Assembly: GCF_900120175.1 (NCBI RefSeq)
Contig: NZ_FQLF01000002.1
Location: 1,054,001-1,118,000 of the forward strand
Source: Oceanicoccus sp. KOV_DT_Chl
GTDB lineage: Bacteria; Pseudomonadota; Gammaproteobacteria; Pseudomonadales; Dasaniaceae
Length of the DNA: 64,000 nucleotides
Direction of reading: 5' to 3'
Position 1 is the stretch's first letter. Every line of letters starts with the position of its first letter. Positions 19,032-27,400 of this stretch are shown piece after piece. Made by a program: the position numbers and the translations under genes. The notes beneath the pieces were generated by a model, which was not told the DNA's origin, searched no databases, and worked only from the letters and a program-made list of their open reading frames with translations.

Positions 19032-20057
19032 CCCTCGTTTAACTAATACTTGTCCGCACTAATCAACCTACTCTTTAACGCTGCCACTAGTGCAGCGTTA
19101 AAGTAGTCTCTTCGTAGAATGGCACTTACTTTAATCCCTCATACCCACAAAGGGCCCTACTGTCTGGAACAATCACCTACTCGTCATGCGGTTACTGACG
19201 GTGATGATATTCAGCTGAATAAAATCAGAGCCACTGTCAAACCATCCAACGAAGGAAAACGCAAGCTCGTCCAGCACCAAAGGGCTGGAGGACTTCCAAA
19301 GCAGCTTTAATATGCTATTTAATGGCGCAAATAATGGGGAATTGATTATCGATTTATAGCAGCCAGGGCCGCTTTAGGGACTAGAAAGGAGCAAAATAAT
19401 CACTGTCTCAGGCAGGCCAACAACCTCTCAGCCAATACAGCCCCAAATCAGGGCAACAAAGGAATAAAAAATCAATTTGTGTCGATATTTATTACAGAAC
19501 AGCAACATTGACACCACTAGAAATGTCAAAGTAGCACCAAAACCTTCCAGCCACCCTAAATTAGCCCAACTTTTAGCCACTCACTTAAACTTTGCTTCAA
19601 AGTACCCACTAATCCAAGCTAATAGTTATAAAAAAAACTCTGATATGCTTATTTTTGATAAAAACACCGTCTGATCCAGGCCAAAATGGGACCTATCGAA
19701 GCCACCGTTGAACGAACAGGCTCAAGATAATAGTTAAGCCACAAATTCGAACAAAATTAAAATCAATCTATCCGGTTTTCTTTGTCAATAAAAACATACT
19801 TGACGGTTTTTCTTACAGATTAAGTCGAGATCTGGGCCGCAAAAACTGCTCTACTCACGAACTAAAACATAAGCACCTGTTTTTATTAGCTATTTAATAC
19901 TTGGCACCATACTTGTATTAACCAAAGCAAGATACGAGGAAAGTTGACAGTAATCGGGTTTTAGATTGGTGCTATAACCAATCTATAAATGGAATTAAAA
20001 GGACTAACCCGTATCTGATAAGAAGAAACGTTATTCAAACTAATAAAACTAAATTGA
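19032..20057. other. About 1 kb without a convincing gene
   Basis: Holds a long bulged inverted repeat at 19071-19105 (CTTTAACGCTG and its complement around CACTAGTG). It also has a weak 50-residue minus-strand frame (19428-19580) with one hydrophobic segment but no ATG or good RBS. The rest is AT-rich. The right part must contain the promoter of the riboswitch-led PEP-CTERM transcript. Confidence 0.5.
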
Positions 20058-20182
20058 AGGCAAACGCCAAACCTGTCGTGAGGCAGGGACGGAAAACCAA
20101 GGGTCTTAAGAATTAGGTGGTCAAGCATAATGGATAGCTTGCAAAACAGGGATCAGTACCTAAGTAAGACAGCCGGTTACCC
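20058..20182 (+). promoter_or_regulatory. Predicted cyclic-di-GMP-I (GEMM-I) riboswitch aptamer
   Basis: The GEMM-I signature can be read in order. A GGCAA strand is followed by CCAAACC, then a hairpin closed by a GNRA loop (CTGTC-GTGA-GGCAG, 20072-20085), then GGGACGGAAAACC (20086-20098) and GGGTCTTA. A variable arm is closed by TAAGAC, which pairs with GTCTTA, and the element ends in AGCCGGTTACC. The TTACC end can pair imperfectly with the opening GGCAA. The class binds c-di-GMP and often controls matrix or motility genes, which suits the PEP-CTERM gene 28 bp downstream. Confidence 0.75.
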
Positions 20183-20184
20183 TT

Positions 20185-20202
20185 CTCGAGAAACCTCGAG
20201 GA
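20185..20202 (+). promoter_or_regulatory. RBS-sequestering hairpin, likely expression platform
   Basis: CTCGAG (20185-20190) and CTCGAG (20195-20200) can pair around a 4-nt loop. The second arm overlaps the ribosome binding site GAGGA (20198-20202) of the gene starting at 20210. This is what a translational riboswitch platform would look like. Confidence 0.6.
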
Positions 20203-20209
20203 TATAACA

Positions 20210-20761
20210 ATGAAAAAACTATTATTAGCAACTGCAATCGCTGTAACCGCTGCACAAGCAAACGCTGCAGTATTCAATGTAACTGGTACTCTTTCTGGTG
20301 CAACAAACGCGCAAGCAACTATCGTATTCAACCCTGCCGCTCCTGCTTTGGTTGGTACATTTGACGATTCCGATGGCTCATTCAGCTTCTCAGTTGAAGA
20401 CTACGACATGGATATCATTATCGCTCCTGGCTTGAATGCTCTTGTTGAACTGTCTGCAATCACTGTTACTGGTGACGGCGCAGGCCAAATTGGTGGTGCT
20501 GCAACCGTTGATAATTGTAGCGGATCATTCGAAGCCGCGGTTTGTCCTGGTGTTGGCACTCCTCCAACCTCTAATACCTACACTTATTCTTTTGATGGCT
20601 CTGTAGGTACTATCACCAATGATATTAATGGTGGTTTCAGTGGCGGTGGTAACACTTTGACTTATAGTTTTGAGACATCAGAAGTACCTGTACCAGCTGC
20701 AGCTTGGTTGTTTGGCTCAGCTCTTGTAGGTTTGGCGGGTATTGGCCGTAAGCGTAAGTAA
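20210..20761 (+). CDS. PEP-CTERM sorting-domain secreted protein
   Basis: 183 residues. Signal peptide 1-20 (ending AQANA), a Gly/Ser/Thr-rich beta-type middle with one Cys pair (DNCSGSFEAAVC), then the sorting tail VPVPAAAWLFGSALVGLAGIGRKRK: a PEP-like motif, a membrane helix and a basic end. Such proteins are processed by exosortase and usually go to the surface or extracellular matrix. No exosortase is in this window. Preceded by a predicted c-di-GMP riboswitch and followed by a strong terminator, so it forms a single-gene unit. Its middle resembles part of the TSP3 lipoprotein at 12900-13150 (CxGxxEIC-type segment). Confidence 0.9.
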   Translation: MKKLLLATAIAVTAAQANAAVFNVTGTLSGATNAQATIVFNPAAPALVGTFDDSDGSFSFSVEDYDMDIIIAPGLNALVELSAITVTGDGAGQIGGAATVDNCSGSFEAAVCPGVGTPPTSNTYTYSFDGSVGTITNDINGGFSGGGNTLTYSFETSEVPVPAAAWLFGSALVGLAGIGRKRK

Positions 20762-20784
20762 TTTTCGCTTCCCGGTACTCCCAT

Positions 20785-20812
20785 AAAAAAACCCGCTTCG
20801 GCGGGTTTTTTT
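20785..20812. terminator. Bidirectional intrinsic terminator
   Basis: A7-ACCCGC-TTCG-GCGGGT-T6: a UUCG-capped stem flanked by A and T runs. It lies between the convergent PEP-CTERM and monooxygenase genes and should serve both strands. Confidence 0.92.
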
Positions 20813-20837
20813 ATGCACATTGAATAACGCTATTGCC

Positions 20838-21242
20838 TCAGTGAAAAGCTTTCCACCAACCCTTAACCCCAATCGGAAAAGCCAACGCCTGTTTTTTAAC
20901 GGCTGCAGAAACACTCGCTGATACAGCTTGTTCCGCAGCGGGCATAAGTGGCGAAGCATTGGCAACAGGGTCAAGCGACTCCAGCCTCAAATCTTCAATA
21001 CATGCGACAAAATCCTGCATATAGCCTTCATGATGATCGCTCGCCTGATGCTCCCAAAAATCCTGATTGGTTTTATACGACAGCAAACAATAATAAAATC
21101 CTTCTTTCTCACCACGCCAATATTCATAGCGTAAACAGTTGGGCTCAGTGGCATGAGTAATACGGTACATTTCTTTCATGACATTTTCAAAATCGGCTTC
21201 CTTGCCTGAAAATACCTGTATATGAGCTAATAGTGTGGCCAT
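20838..21242 (-). CDS. Antibiotic biosynthesis monooxygenase (ABM) domain protein
   Basis: 134 residues. The first 95 form the ABM ferredoxin-like fold: LLAHIQVFSGKEADFENVMKEM, then EPNCLRYEYWRGEKEGFYYCLLSYKTNQDFWEHQASDHHE. The C-terminal 40 residues are an Ala/Val-rich extension, not part of the domain. Members are cofactor-free quinone-forming monooxygenases or heme-degrading enzymes, and many are of unknown function. Faces the PEP-CTERM gene across a terminator. Confidence 0.8.
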   Translation of the reverse strand: MATLLAHIQVFSGKEADFENVMKEMYRITHATEPNCLRYEYWRGEKEGFYYCLLSYKTNQDFWEHQASDHHEGYMQDFVACIEDLRLESLDPVANASPLMPAAEQAVSASVSAAVKKQALAFPIGVKGWWKAFH

Positions 21243-21324
21243 ATTTCCTTCACGCCTGGTTTTATTATTTTGCTAGCTTTTCTCGCCGGATCGCTTCCCG
21301 CTTTCGCGCGCTATTGCTCAGGAT

Positions 21325-21380
21325 AAATCTGAAACACTATAAATAAGCCAAAGTTATCATCGACTTGATCGGGAATGACA
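21325..21380 (-). repeat. Dispersed repeat, copy A
   Basis: Shares AAATCTGAAACACTATAAAT-AAGCC and the GATCGGGAATGAC end with the copies at 36841-37000 (opposite strand) and 49294-49515. Lies between the monooxygenase promoter region and the alcohol dehydrogenase stop. Confidence 0.55.
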
Positions 21381-21406
21381 AGAAAAAGAGAGAGCTATCA
21401 CTACCC

Positions 21407-22441
21407 CTAGCCGATTTTAGTTAACACCTTGCACTGATTACTGGGTGTTTTTAATGCTTCGAACGCATCAGGCAAGTCATCAAGACCTATCACATCAGTA
21501 ATCATCGGCGATATATCAATCCGTTTATCCGCTAACATCGCTATCGAGGTTTCAAAATCATCTTTGGTATAAGCAATAGCAAATTGAATATTCAGCTCTT
21601 TAATCAAACCGAAAAAGGGCATGATATTGTCTGGCTGTTCACAAACACCCACGGGAATAATTTTTCCACCGTAAGGTGCCATTTCCATGCATTGCTGCAA
21701 TAAACCGGGAGCACCCACACATTCGAAAATAATATCGGGAGCTGCACCTGTGAGATCACTAAACTGAGTTAACAAACCTTCCGCACCTGCGGTTAAATCA
21801 GGTTTTATCACATGGTTAGCGCCCATTTTTTTAGCTAGCTGTGCTCGTGAATCTGCCAATTCACTAACCACCACATCGCGAGCACCAAAGAATTTAGCCC
21901 ACAGCGCCACCGTCAGCCCTATCGGCCCCGCGCCCATTATTAATATACGACTACCTGCTTTTAAATCGGCAACGCGAACCGCATGCAAACTTACCGCCAG
22001 CGGCTCAACCAAAGCGGCGGTTTTTAAATCCAAACTGTCTGGCAGCAAAATAGTTTCACGGCAACCTGTGGTCACGTACTCGGCAAAACCACCCTGGTCA
22101 TCAACGCCGGATACTTTTTTATTCATGCATTGAAAAAACTGGCCGCCGGCACAGGCTAAACATTTACCACAGGCAATAAAAGGCAAGGCGCAGACTCTAT
22201 CACCTACTCGCCAATCACCCTCCGCCTCTTTGCCGACCTCAGCAATTTCACCAACGTATTCATGACCTAAAATCTGGCCGCAGCAGGCGGTCGTTAAACC
22301 TTCGCGAGTAGCATGTAAATCAGTGCCACAAATCCCGCAGTACGACACTTTCATCACCAATTCGGAGGATGCTGGCGCCGGGTCAGCTACCGATTCGACA
22401 CTGAGTGGTTTACCCACCTCTTTAAACACAGCCGCTTTCAT
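21407..22441 (-). CDS. Zinc-dependent medium-chain alcohol dehydrogenase
   Basis: 344 residues. Catalytic zinc ligands Cys38 (GICGTDLH) and His60-Glu61 (GHE) and the structural zinc cluster Cys91, Cys94, Cys97, Cys105 are all present. The Rossmann motif is GAGPIG near residue 171. It resembles the 2,3-butanediol/sorbitol/threonine dehydrogenase group that oxidises secondary alcohols or diols with NAD. First in reading order come ThuA and GST genes on the same strand upstream, with gaps of about 30-40 bp, so 23985-21407 is probably one operon. Confidence 0.9.
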   Translation of the reverse strand: MKAAVFKEVGKPLSVESVADPAPASSELVMKVSYCGICGTDLHATREGLTTACCGQILGHEYVGEIAEVGKEAEGDWRVGDRVCALPFIACGKCLACAGGQFFQCMNKKVSGVDDQGGFAEYVTTGCRETILLPDSLDLKTAALVEPLAVSLHAVRVADLKAGSRILIMGAGPIGLTVALWAKFFGARDVVVSELADSRAQLAKKMGANHVIKPDLTAGAEGLLTQFSDLTGAAPDIIFECVGAPGLLQQCMEMAPYGGKIIPVGVCEQPDNIMPFFGLIKELNIQFAIAYTKDDFETSIAMLADKRIDISPMITDVIGLDDLPDAFEALKTPSNQCKVLTKIG

Positions 22442-22481
22442 GGGTTAATCCTTCATTTATTAATGGTTAAGATAGTCAATG

Positions 22482-23321
22482 TTAATGATTTTTTGAGCGC
22501 GCCCAACGTTTTGCTTCATCGCTGGACACCCACTTAATAGCATTACTCAGCAAGCGCTGAAAATCCAAATTTTCATAAGCAGACTGGCTATCACCACACT
22601 GCAAATACACAATCGGGCTATTGCGGTAGTGCTTTATCCAGCCGATAAGATTATGGCCCGGCTGATGCCGCCATCCTTCGCGGCTAAAAAGATTGCCTTT
22701 TACCGCTTGCTGCGCAGAATAAAAATTATCTTCGCAGTAGTCATAATCACTGGTCAGTATTGGGATAACCGCATCATGAAAGACATGATTAAGATACAAC
22801 TCATCCGTTATTGAAAACTGTGGCGACACCCCTGTCGTCACCGGATGCTCAAGCGTAACAGTAACCGTATGATCAACCTCGTGACGATAGCCATCATCAG
22901 GATAGGGTTGCCCCTCTATAACGTCGGGTCTGTATAAAAACTTCCCGCCCACAATTTCGGCATACTCTGGCCATGACGGCCAAGCGGCAATACTGTGGTG
23001 TAGAAACACAAAGCCGTGCCCCAACGCCAATAAATGTAAAAAATCATCTTGAAACGCTACCGGCGGATCAATATATTCCGGTGCCACGCCATCACTCGCC
23101 GCGGCCATAAAGTTCATACCGGGCATGTCGTAGAGCACAAAAGCATCATAGGCCTTCGCCTGCTCCGGATTAAAAAATACTTGCGCAGCAGGCTGTTCAA
23201 CTGCAGTCGCTTCAATATCGGGTAAACGATCAAAGACAGAGAAAAAATCTTCGCGGTTAAACGGATGCCCTTTAGTCATCACCAACACTTTGTGCTTAGC
23301 GGTGTAATTAATAAAGGACAT
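22482..23321 (-). CDS. ThuA-like domain protein
   Basis: 279 residues. The ThuA class I glutamine amidotransferase-like fold is suggested by KVLVMTKGHPFNREDFFSVF at the start, LALGHGFVFLHHSIAAWPSWPEYAEIVGGKF in the middle and VTVTLEHPVTTGVSPQFSITDELY. This last block is typical of ThuA proteins (EHPIxxGxxxFxxxDELY). ThuA proteins were linked to trehalose/sugar uptake, but the reaction is unknown. A second, distinct ThuA-like gene lies at 25166-25927, so two copies flank the divergent promoter. Confidence 0.8.
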   Translation of the reverse strand: MSFINYTAKHKVLVMTKGHPFNREDFFSVFDRLPDIEATAVEQPAAQVFFNPEQAKAYDAFVLYDMPGMNFMAAASDGVAPEYIDPPVAFQDDFLHLLALGHGFVFLHHSIAAWPSWPEYAEIVGGKFLYRPDVIEGQPYPDDGYRHEVDHTVTVTLEHPVTTGVSPQFSITDELYLNHVFHDAVIPILTSDYDYCEDNFYSAQQAVKGNLFSREGWRHQPGHNLIGWIKHYRNSPIVYLQCGDSQSAYENLDFQRLLSNAIKWVSSDEAKRWARSKNH

Positions 23322-23349
23322 CGCAATAACTCAACTTAGCGTAATAATA

Positions 23350-23985
23350 TTAGCCAGCTTCAGACGGGTGCACACTGGCGGCAAAACTGGGACGGCCTGC
23401 CACTCTCTCAAACCAGGCAAGTAAATTTTTACACTCGGCCGGGATACCCTGACCAATTAAGTTGCCGAAGTCAGCAAAAATAAATAGCTGAATATCAGCC
23501 AACGTAAAACGTTCTCCACAAATAAAACTATTACCTGCCATCAAACCATCTAACCACTGCCAGTTTTCTTGCACGGTGGCTTTTAAATCATCTGCGGCCT
23601 GAGGAATAACATGGCAGCGGTTTTCAAATAGCGCCAAAGCCTCTGCACTGCGAAAGGCCAACGACATCGGTTCTAAAATACGCACATCTATACGCCGGTT
23701 CCACATTCTCGTTTCAGCAGACTCTTCAGGGGTAGAACCCACTAATGACTCACCTTCAGAGATTTCATCCAGATACTGACAGATAACGGTGATTTCTGAA
23801 ATCGCAGTACCGTCATCCAAAACCAAACAGGGTGTTTGTGCCGACGGGTTCAATTGCTTATAGCTATCACCTAGATTTTCTCCCCCCATGATATCGACTT
23901 CAACCGTTTCAATATCAATCCCTCGCTCCGCCATAAACATACGAACAACGCGAGGATTAGGTCCAACCGAACTATATAACTTCAT
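23350..23985 (-). CDS. Glutathione S-transferase family protein
   Basis: 211 residues from ATG at 23985, chosen because TTTGGAG lies 7 nt before it; a TTG at 23997 would overlap that RBS. Thioredoxin-fold half with LYSSVGPNPRVVRMFMAERGI, cis-Pro in SAQTPCLVL and the EISEITVICQYLDE helix, then an all-helical half with FTLADIQLFIFADF. Cytosolic. It leads the minus-strand operon with ThuA and alcohol dehydrogenase. Confidence 0.88.
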   Translation of the reverse strand: MKLYSSVGPNPRVVRMFMAERGIDIETVEVDIMGGENLGDSYKQLNPSAQTPCLVLDDGTAISEITVICQYLDEISEGESLVGSTPEESAETRMWNRRIDVRILEPMSLAFRSAEALALFENRCHVIPQAADDLKATVQENWQWLDGLMAGNSFICGERFTLADIQLFIFADFGNLIGQGIPAECKNLLAWFERVAGRPSFAASVHPSEAG

Positions 23986-24100
23986 CTTATACTCCAAAAT
24001 ATAATTGTTATTTAATGAGCACTTTCATGACCTGTTTAGCAGGCATATTAATGGCGCCAATCAGCGGTAATAATCACAACAGACTATCGGAATCAAAATA

Positions 24101-24120
24101 AACAGTCAAATCTGATTGTT
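24101..24120. promoter_or_regulatory. 20-bp dyad AACAGTCA-AATC-TGATTGTT
   Basis: Near-perfect inverted repeat (one mismatch between arms) followed by a T run. It lies between the divergent GST (23985) and SDR (24239) genes, 119 bp before the SDR start. Member of the family also found at 33883, 37080 and 43111. Confidence 0.7.
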
Positions 24121-24238
24121 TTTTTTAGGGAGGTTTGATACCTTGATTTCTTACTAAAACACCCATAAAAAACAAGCTGCCCACAACCATGCCATCAGGC
24201 TCGACAGGGTTGCCTCAAATACTCACTAGGAGATCGCT

Positions 24239-25000
24239 ATGGACCTTGGACTATCTGGCAAAAAAGCCATCATTACTGGCTCTACTCGTGGCATTGGCCG
24301 CGCCATTGCTAATTTATTAGCCGATGAAGGCGTAGATGTCGCCATCTGCTCACGCAACCAGGCAGAAGTCGATGCAGCCATTAAGGAAATTGGTGCCAAA
24401 GGCGTCAAGGTAACCGGTGCCGTAGTTGATGTTGCAGATAAGGCTAGCTATCAGGCCTGGATTGCCAGTGCTGCTGCTGAATTAGGCGGTGTCGATATAT
24501 TTGTACCGAACGTCAGTGCTGGTGGTGGTGCCGTTGGCGACGAAGCCTGGCAGGCCAACCTGGATATTGACCTTTTAGGCACTACCCGTGGTATAGAAGC
24601 GTGCATGCCATTTTTAGAGAAATCGGACGCTGCTTCAGTGGTCATCATTTCAAGTACTGCAGGTGTAGAAACGTTCATGCAACCCGCTCCCTACAATGCT
24701 ATTAAAGGCGCCCTTATTGTTCACGGCAAGCAGCTCAGTCAAGCATTAGCCCCACAAGGCATTCGTGTTAACTGCGTATCACCCGGCCCAGTCTTTATTG
24801 AAGGCGGCGCCTGGGACTTTATCAAAAACAACATGGCTGAAGTATACGAAGGTACTCTGGCCCAGTGCCCTCAGGGCCGCATGGGTACTGCCGAAGAAAT
24901 CGCTAATAGCGTGGCATTCTTAGCCAGCCCTGCTGCTAGCTTGATCACCGGTGTAAATCTGGTGGCTGACGGCGGTTTCACCAAACGTGTGCAGCTGTAA
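24239..25000 (+). CDS. Short-chain dehydrogenase/reductase
   Basis: 253 residues, classical SDR. TGSTRGIG at 13-20, Ser139/Ser140, Tyr152 and Lys156 (YNAIK), and the C-terminal GVNLVADGG. The usual NNAG is replaced by PNVSAGG (about 90-96), a change seen in some 3-oxoacyl-reductase-like members. RBS CTAGGAG. First gene of a plus-strand series SDR, ThuA-like, acyl-CoA dehydrogenase, Rieske oxygenase. Confidence 0.9.
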   Translation: MDLGLSGKKAIITGSTRGIGRAIANLLADEGVDVAICSRNQAEVDAAIKEIGAKGVKVTGAVVDVADKASYQAWIASAAAELGGVDIFVPNVSAGGGAVGDEAWQANLDIDLLGTTRGIEACMPFLEKSDAASVVIISSTAGVETFMQPAPYNAIKGALIVHGKQLSQALAPQGIRVNCVSPGPVFIEGGAWDFIKNNMAEVYEGTLAQCPQGRMGTAEEIANSVAFLASPAASLITGVNLVADGGFTKRVQL

Positions 25001-25009
25001 TAACGGCAA

Positions 25010-25112
25010 GGAGGGTCTTCGACCCTCCACGCTACAATAAAATGGTTAAACATCGGGTAGCTGGTGGATCAAGCCCCACCCTACCAACATGGGCCGCAGC
25101 ATCATTGCGGCC
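25010..25112 (+). other. Three consecutive hairpins in the SDR-ThuA gap
   Basis: First GGAGGGTC-TTC-GACCCTCC (25010-25028). Second GGTAG-CT-GGTGG paired with CCACC-CTACC (25056-25085). Third GGCCGCA-N7-TGCGGCC (25092-25112), which is followed by a T-rich stretch and could terminate. Together they may set the relative output of the genes on each side. Confidence 0.6.
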
Positions 25113-25124
25113 TATTTATTAACG

Positions 25125-25152
25125 ATGTTCAAAACAACTATTGGTTGAACAT
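25125..25152. promoter_or_regulatory. Inverted repeat before the ThuA-like gene
   Basis: Perfect 8-bp arms ATGTTCAA / TTGAACAT with a 12-nt spacer, ending 13 nt before the ATG at 25166. Either an operator or a leader hairpin close to the ribosome binding site. Confidence 0.5.
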
Positions 25153-25165
25153 AAGAGTTGGGACT

Positions 25166-25927
25166 ATGAGTAAAAGTGATCGTTTAGACGTTTATCTGGT
25201 TGCCGGTGGAAAATACCATAATATTGACCATGCCCGGGTTGAGATTTTAAAGTTATTGGCTGAGCAGCCCCGCATTAAAGTTAAAGTCGGCGCTGATTAC
25301 AGCGACATCGATACCATTTGTGAATCTGACATCATCATTACTTATACCTGTGACGTTTTACCCTCCGATGAAGAAACTACCCGCCTCTGCGAATTTATTC
25401 GCAGCGGCAAAAAATGGTTCGCTCTGCATGGTACCAACTCGATTTTAAGGTTCCTTGAACCCGATGACGGTGGTGAATTTAAAGTTGACTGCCCGGAAGA
25501 AAATATCGCGTTTATGGAAATGCTTGGCAGCCAATTCATGTCACATCCACCTATTCACGAATATGAAGTCGTGGCCACAGAGCCGGATCACCCCTTGGTA
25601 AAAGATATTCCGCCATTCAAAGTGGACGATGAACTTTATCTGTGTAAATTTCATGGCGAACACCACACACTGATGCACACCCACTGGTCAGACCACGTGG
25701 TGAACTTTGTTCGTGATGACTGGAAGAAAGATACCGACATACAACCTGTGCTTTACATTCATCCATACGGTGAAGGACAGGTACTCTATTTCACTCTAGG
25801 CCATTGTCGCGGCAAATATGACATGCAACCACTTATTGAAGAATACCCGGTACCAGAAGAAGGCGCTTGGCAGACAGAAGAGTTTTACGAAGTACTTCGT
25901 CGCGGCATCGTTTGGGCAATGAACTAA
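25166..25927 (+). CDS. ThuA-like domain protein
   Basis: 253 residues from ATG at 25166; upstream in-frame codons would run back through hairpins and are unlikely to be translated. ThuA-type features are RLDVYLVAGGKYHNIDHARVEIL, SGKKWFALHGTNS, HPPIHEYEVVATEPDHPLVKDIPPFKVDDELYLC and GEGQVLYFTLGHCRGKYD. The last two blocks are the most family-like. Different enough from 22482-23321 not to be a recent duplicate. Its place before an acyl-CoA dehydrogenase and Rieske gene suggests a catabolic role, but the reaction is unknown. Confidence 0.8.
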   Translation: MSKSDRLDVYLVAGGKYHNIDHARVEILKLLAEQPRIKVKVGADYSDIDTICESDIIITYTCDVLPSDEETTRLCEFIRSGKKWFALHGTNSILRFLEPDDGGEFKVDCPEENIAFMEMLGSQFMSHPPIHEYEVVATEPDHPLVKDIPPFKVDDELYLCKFHGEHHTLMHTHWSDHVVNFVRDDWKKDTDIQPVLYIHPYGEGQVLYFTLGHCRGKYDMQPLIEEYPVPEEGAWQTEEFYEVLRRGIVWAMN

Positions 25928-25936
25928 AACCCGCAG

Positions 25937-25954
25937 GGTGAATCTTGATTCACC
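25937..25954 (+). other. Short hairpin after the ThuA-like gene
   Basis: GGTGAATC-TT-GATTCACC, 8-bp arms, 10 bp past the stop and 52 bp before the acyl-CoA dehydrogenase. No T tract. Confidence 0.5.
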
Positions 25955-26005
25955 ATCTTCGCGGCAAAGCCCGCTCTGCGACATATTACATTTGAGGTCA
26001 TTACA

Positions 26006-27193
26006 ATGGATTTATCTTTCAGCCAAGAAGAGCTTCAGTTTCAACAAAAAGTTCGCCAGTTTCTTGCTGATAATCTGCCAGCGCATATTATTGCAGCCAC
26101 CAAAACCAATAGCAGCGTATTCGTTGAAAAAGATATTGCATTGGAGTGGCAGGCCATATTAGTGGCGAAAGGCTGGGCGGTTCCGCAGTGGCCTGTTGAA
26201 CACGGCGGCACCGATTGGACTCCCTCACAGAAGTACCTTTTTAGTAAGGAATGTTATCTAGCCGGCGCACCGATGCTAATCCCACTGGGTTTACTGATGC
26301 TTGCGCCAGTCATTATGGCATTTGGCACCGAGCAACAAAAAGCAGACATCCTACCCAAAATACTCAGCGGCGAAAATTACTGGTGTCAGGGGTATTCCGA
26401 ACCCGGTTCTGGCTCAGACTTAGCCAGCTTAAAACTCAAAGCCGAAGCCGATGGTGACGATTATATTGTTAACGGCTCAAAAATCTGGACCACACACGCC
26501 CATCTGGCTGATCAGATTTTTTGTCTGGTACGCACCGATAACACGGGCAAGCCCCAGCATGGCATCAGCTTTCTGCTAATCGATATGAACACGCCTGGAG
26601 TCACCGTTGAGCCAATTATTACTATGGCCGATGATCACGAAGTCAATCAGGTCTTTTTTGATAATGTGCGCGTGCCAAAAGCCAACCGTATCGGCGAAGA
26701 AAATAAAGGCTGGACTTACGCTAAATATTTATTGGAATTCGAACGGGGCGGCGGTTTCAACGGCGATCGTATCCGTCATGAATTAGGTCACTTGAAACAA
26801 TTAATAAAAGACACACAGGCCAGTACGCCTAGCTTTGACAGCAGCGGCAGTATTGCCCGCAAAGTTGCTAAAGTAGAAATTGATTTAAAAGCACTGGAAA
26901 TTACCGAGCTGCGAATCTTGTCTTCGGTCAGCGGCGGTGGCAACCCCGGCCCAGAGTCATCCATTATGAAACTGACCGGCACCAGTCTTGAGCAAACTAT
27001 TAACGAACTTGCTATGGACGTCATTGGCTACCAGGGGTTTGCCATGGATCCACCGGCAGATGGCAGCCCCTATCGCGCCGATTTCATTAGCTCTATTGTG
27101 CCGCGCTATTTGAATAACCGTGCCGCGTCTATTTTTGGTGGCTCGCAGGAGATTCAGCGCAACATAATTGCAAAAATGGTCTTAGGTCTTTAA
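26006..27193 (+). CDS. Acyl-CoA dehydrogenase
   Basis: 395 residues, full length. N-terminal helical domain LSFSQEELQFQQKVRQFLADNLP, FAD/substrate region WCQGYSEPGSGSDLASLK (about 126-143) and IVNGSKIWTTHA, and a C-terminal domain with GGSQEIQRNIIAKMVLGL. FAD enzyme that introduces an alpha,beta double bond into an acyl-CoA and passes electrons to ETF. The style (VPQWPVEHGGTDW) is that of the steroid/terpenoid side-chain group rather than straight-chain fatty acid enzymes. RBS TGAGG. Confidence 0.9.
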   Translation: MDLSFSQEELQFQQKVRQFLADNLPAHIIAATKTNSSVFVEKDIALEWQAILVAKGWAVPQWPVEHGGTDWTPSQKYLFSKECYLAGAPMLIPLGLLMLAPVIMAFGTEQQKADILPKILSGENYWCQGYSEPGSGSDLASLKLKAEADGDDYIVNGSKIWTTHAHLADQIFCLVRTDNTGKPQHGISFLLIDMNTPGVTVEPIITMADDHEVNQVFFDNVRVPKANRIGEENKGWTYAKYLLEFERGGGFNGDRIRHELGHLKQLIKDTQASTPSFDSSGSIARKVAKVEIDLKALEITELRILSSVSGGGNPGPESSIMKLTGTSLEQTINELAMDVIGYQGFAMDPPADGSPYRADFISSIVPRYLNNRAASIFGGSQEIQRNIIAKMVLGL

Positions 27194-27400
27194 TACCGCT
27201 TTAAAAATTTCGGCAACCGAAAATAGAACCAATATCGTTCTTTTCGGCCGACATGAAGAGACTCACTTTGCAATTTAGAAGTAATTAAAACACTGCGATA
27301 GTTTAAACGCAGATTATGCAGACTTAGATCAACAAAACAACAACGTATAAACATTACAATAAACACTCTAAATAGCATCCGTATTCCGCAGGAGACCATC

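Noticed and set aside
19428-19580. 50-residue minus-strand frame with a hydrophobic segment
   Set aside because: Needs a GTG start without a ribosome binding site, and no family or coupling supports it.
19119-19674. Plus-strand frames of about 63-65 codons in the long gap
   Set aside because: Low-complexity, no RBS, no domain, and overlapping inverted repeats. They look like chance frames.
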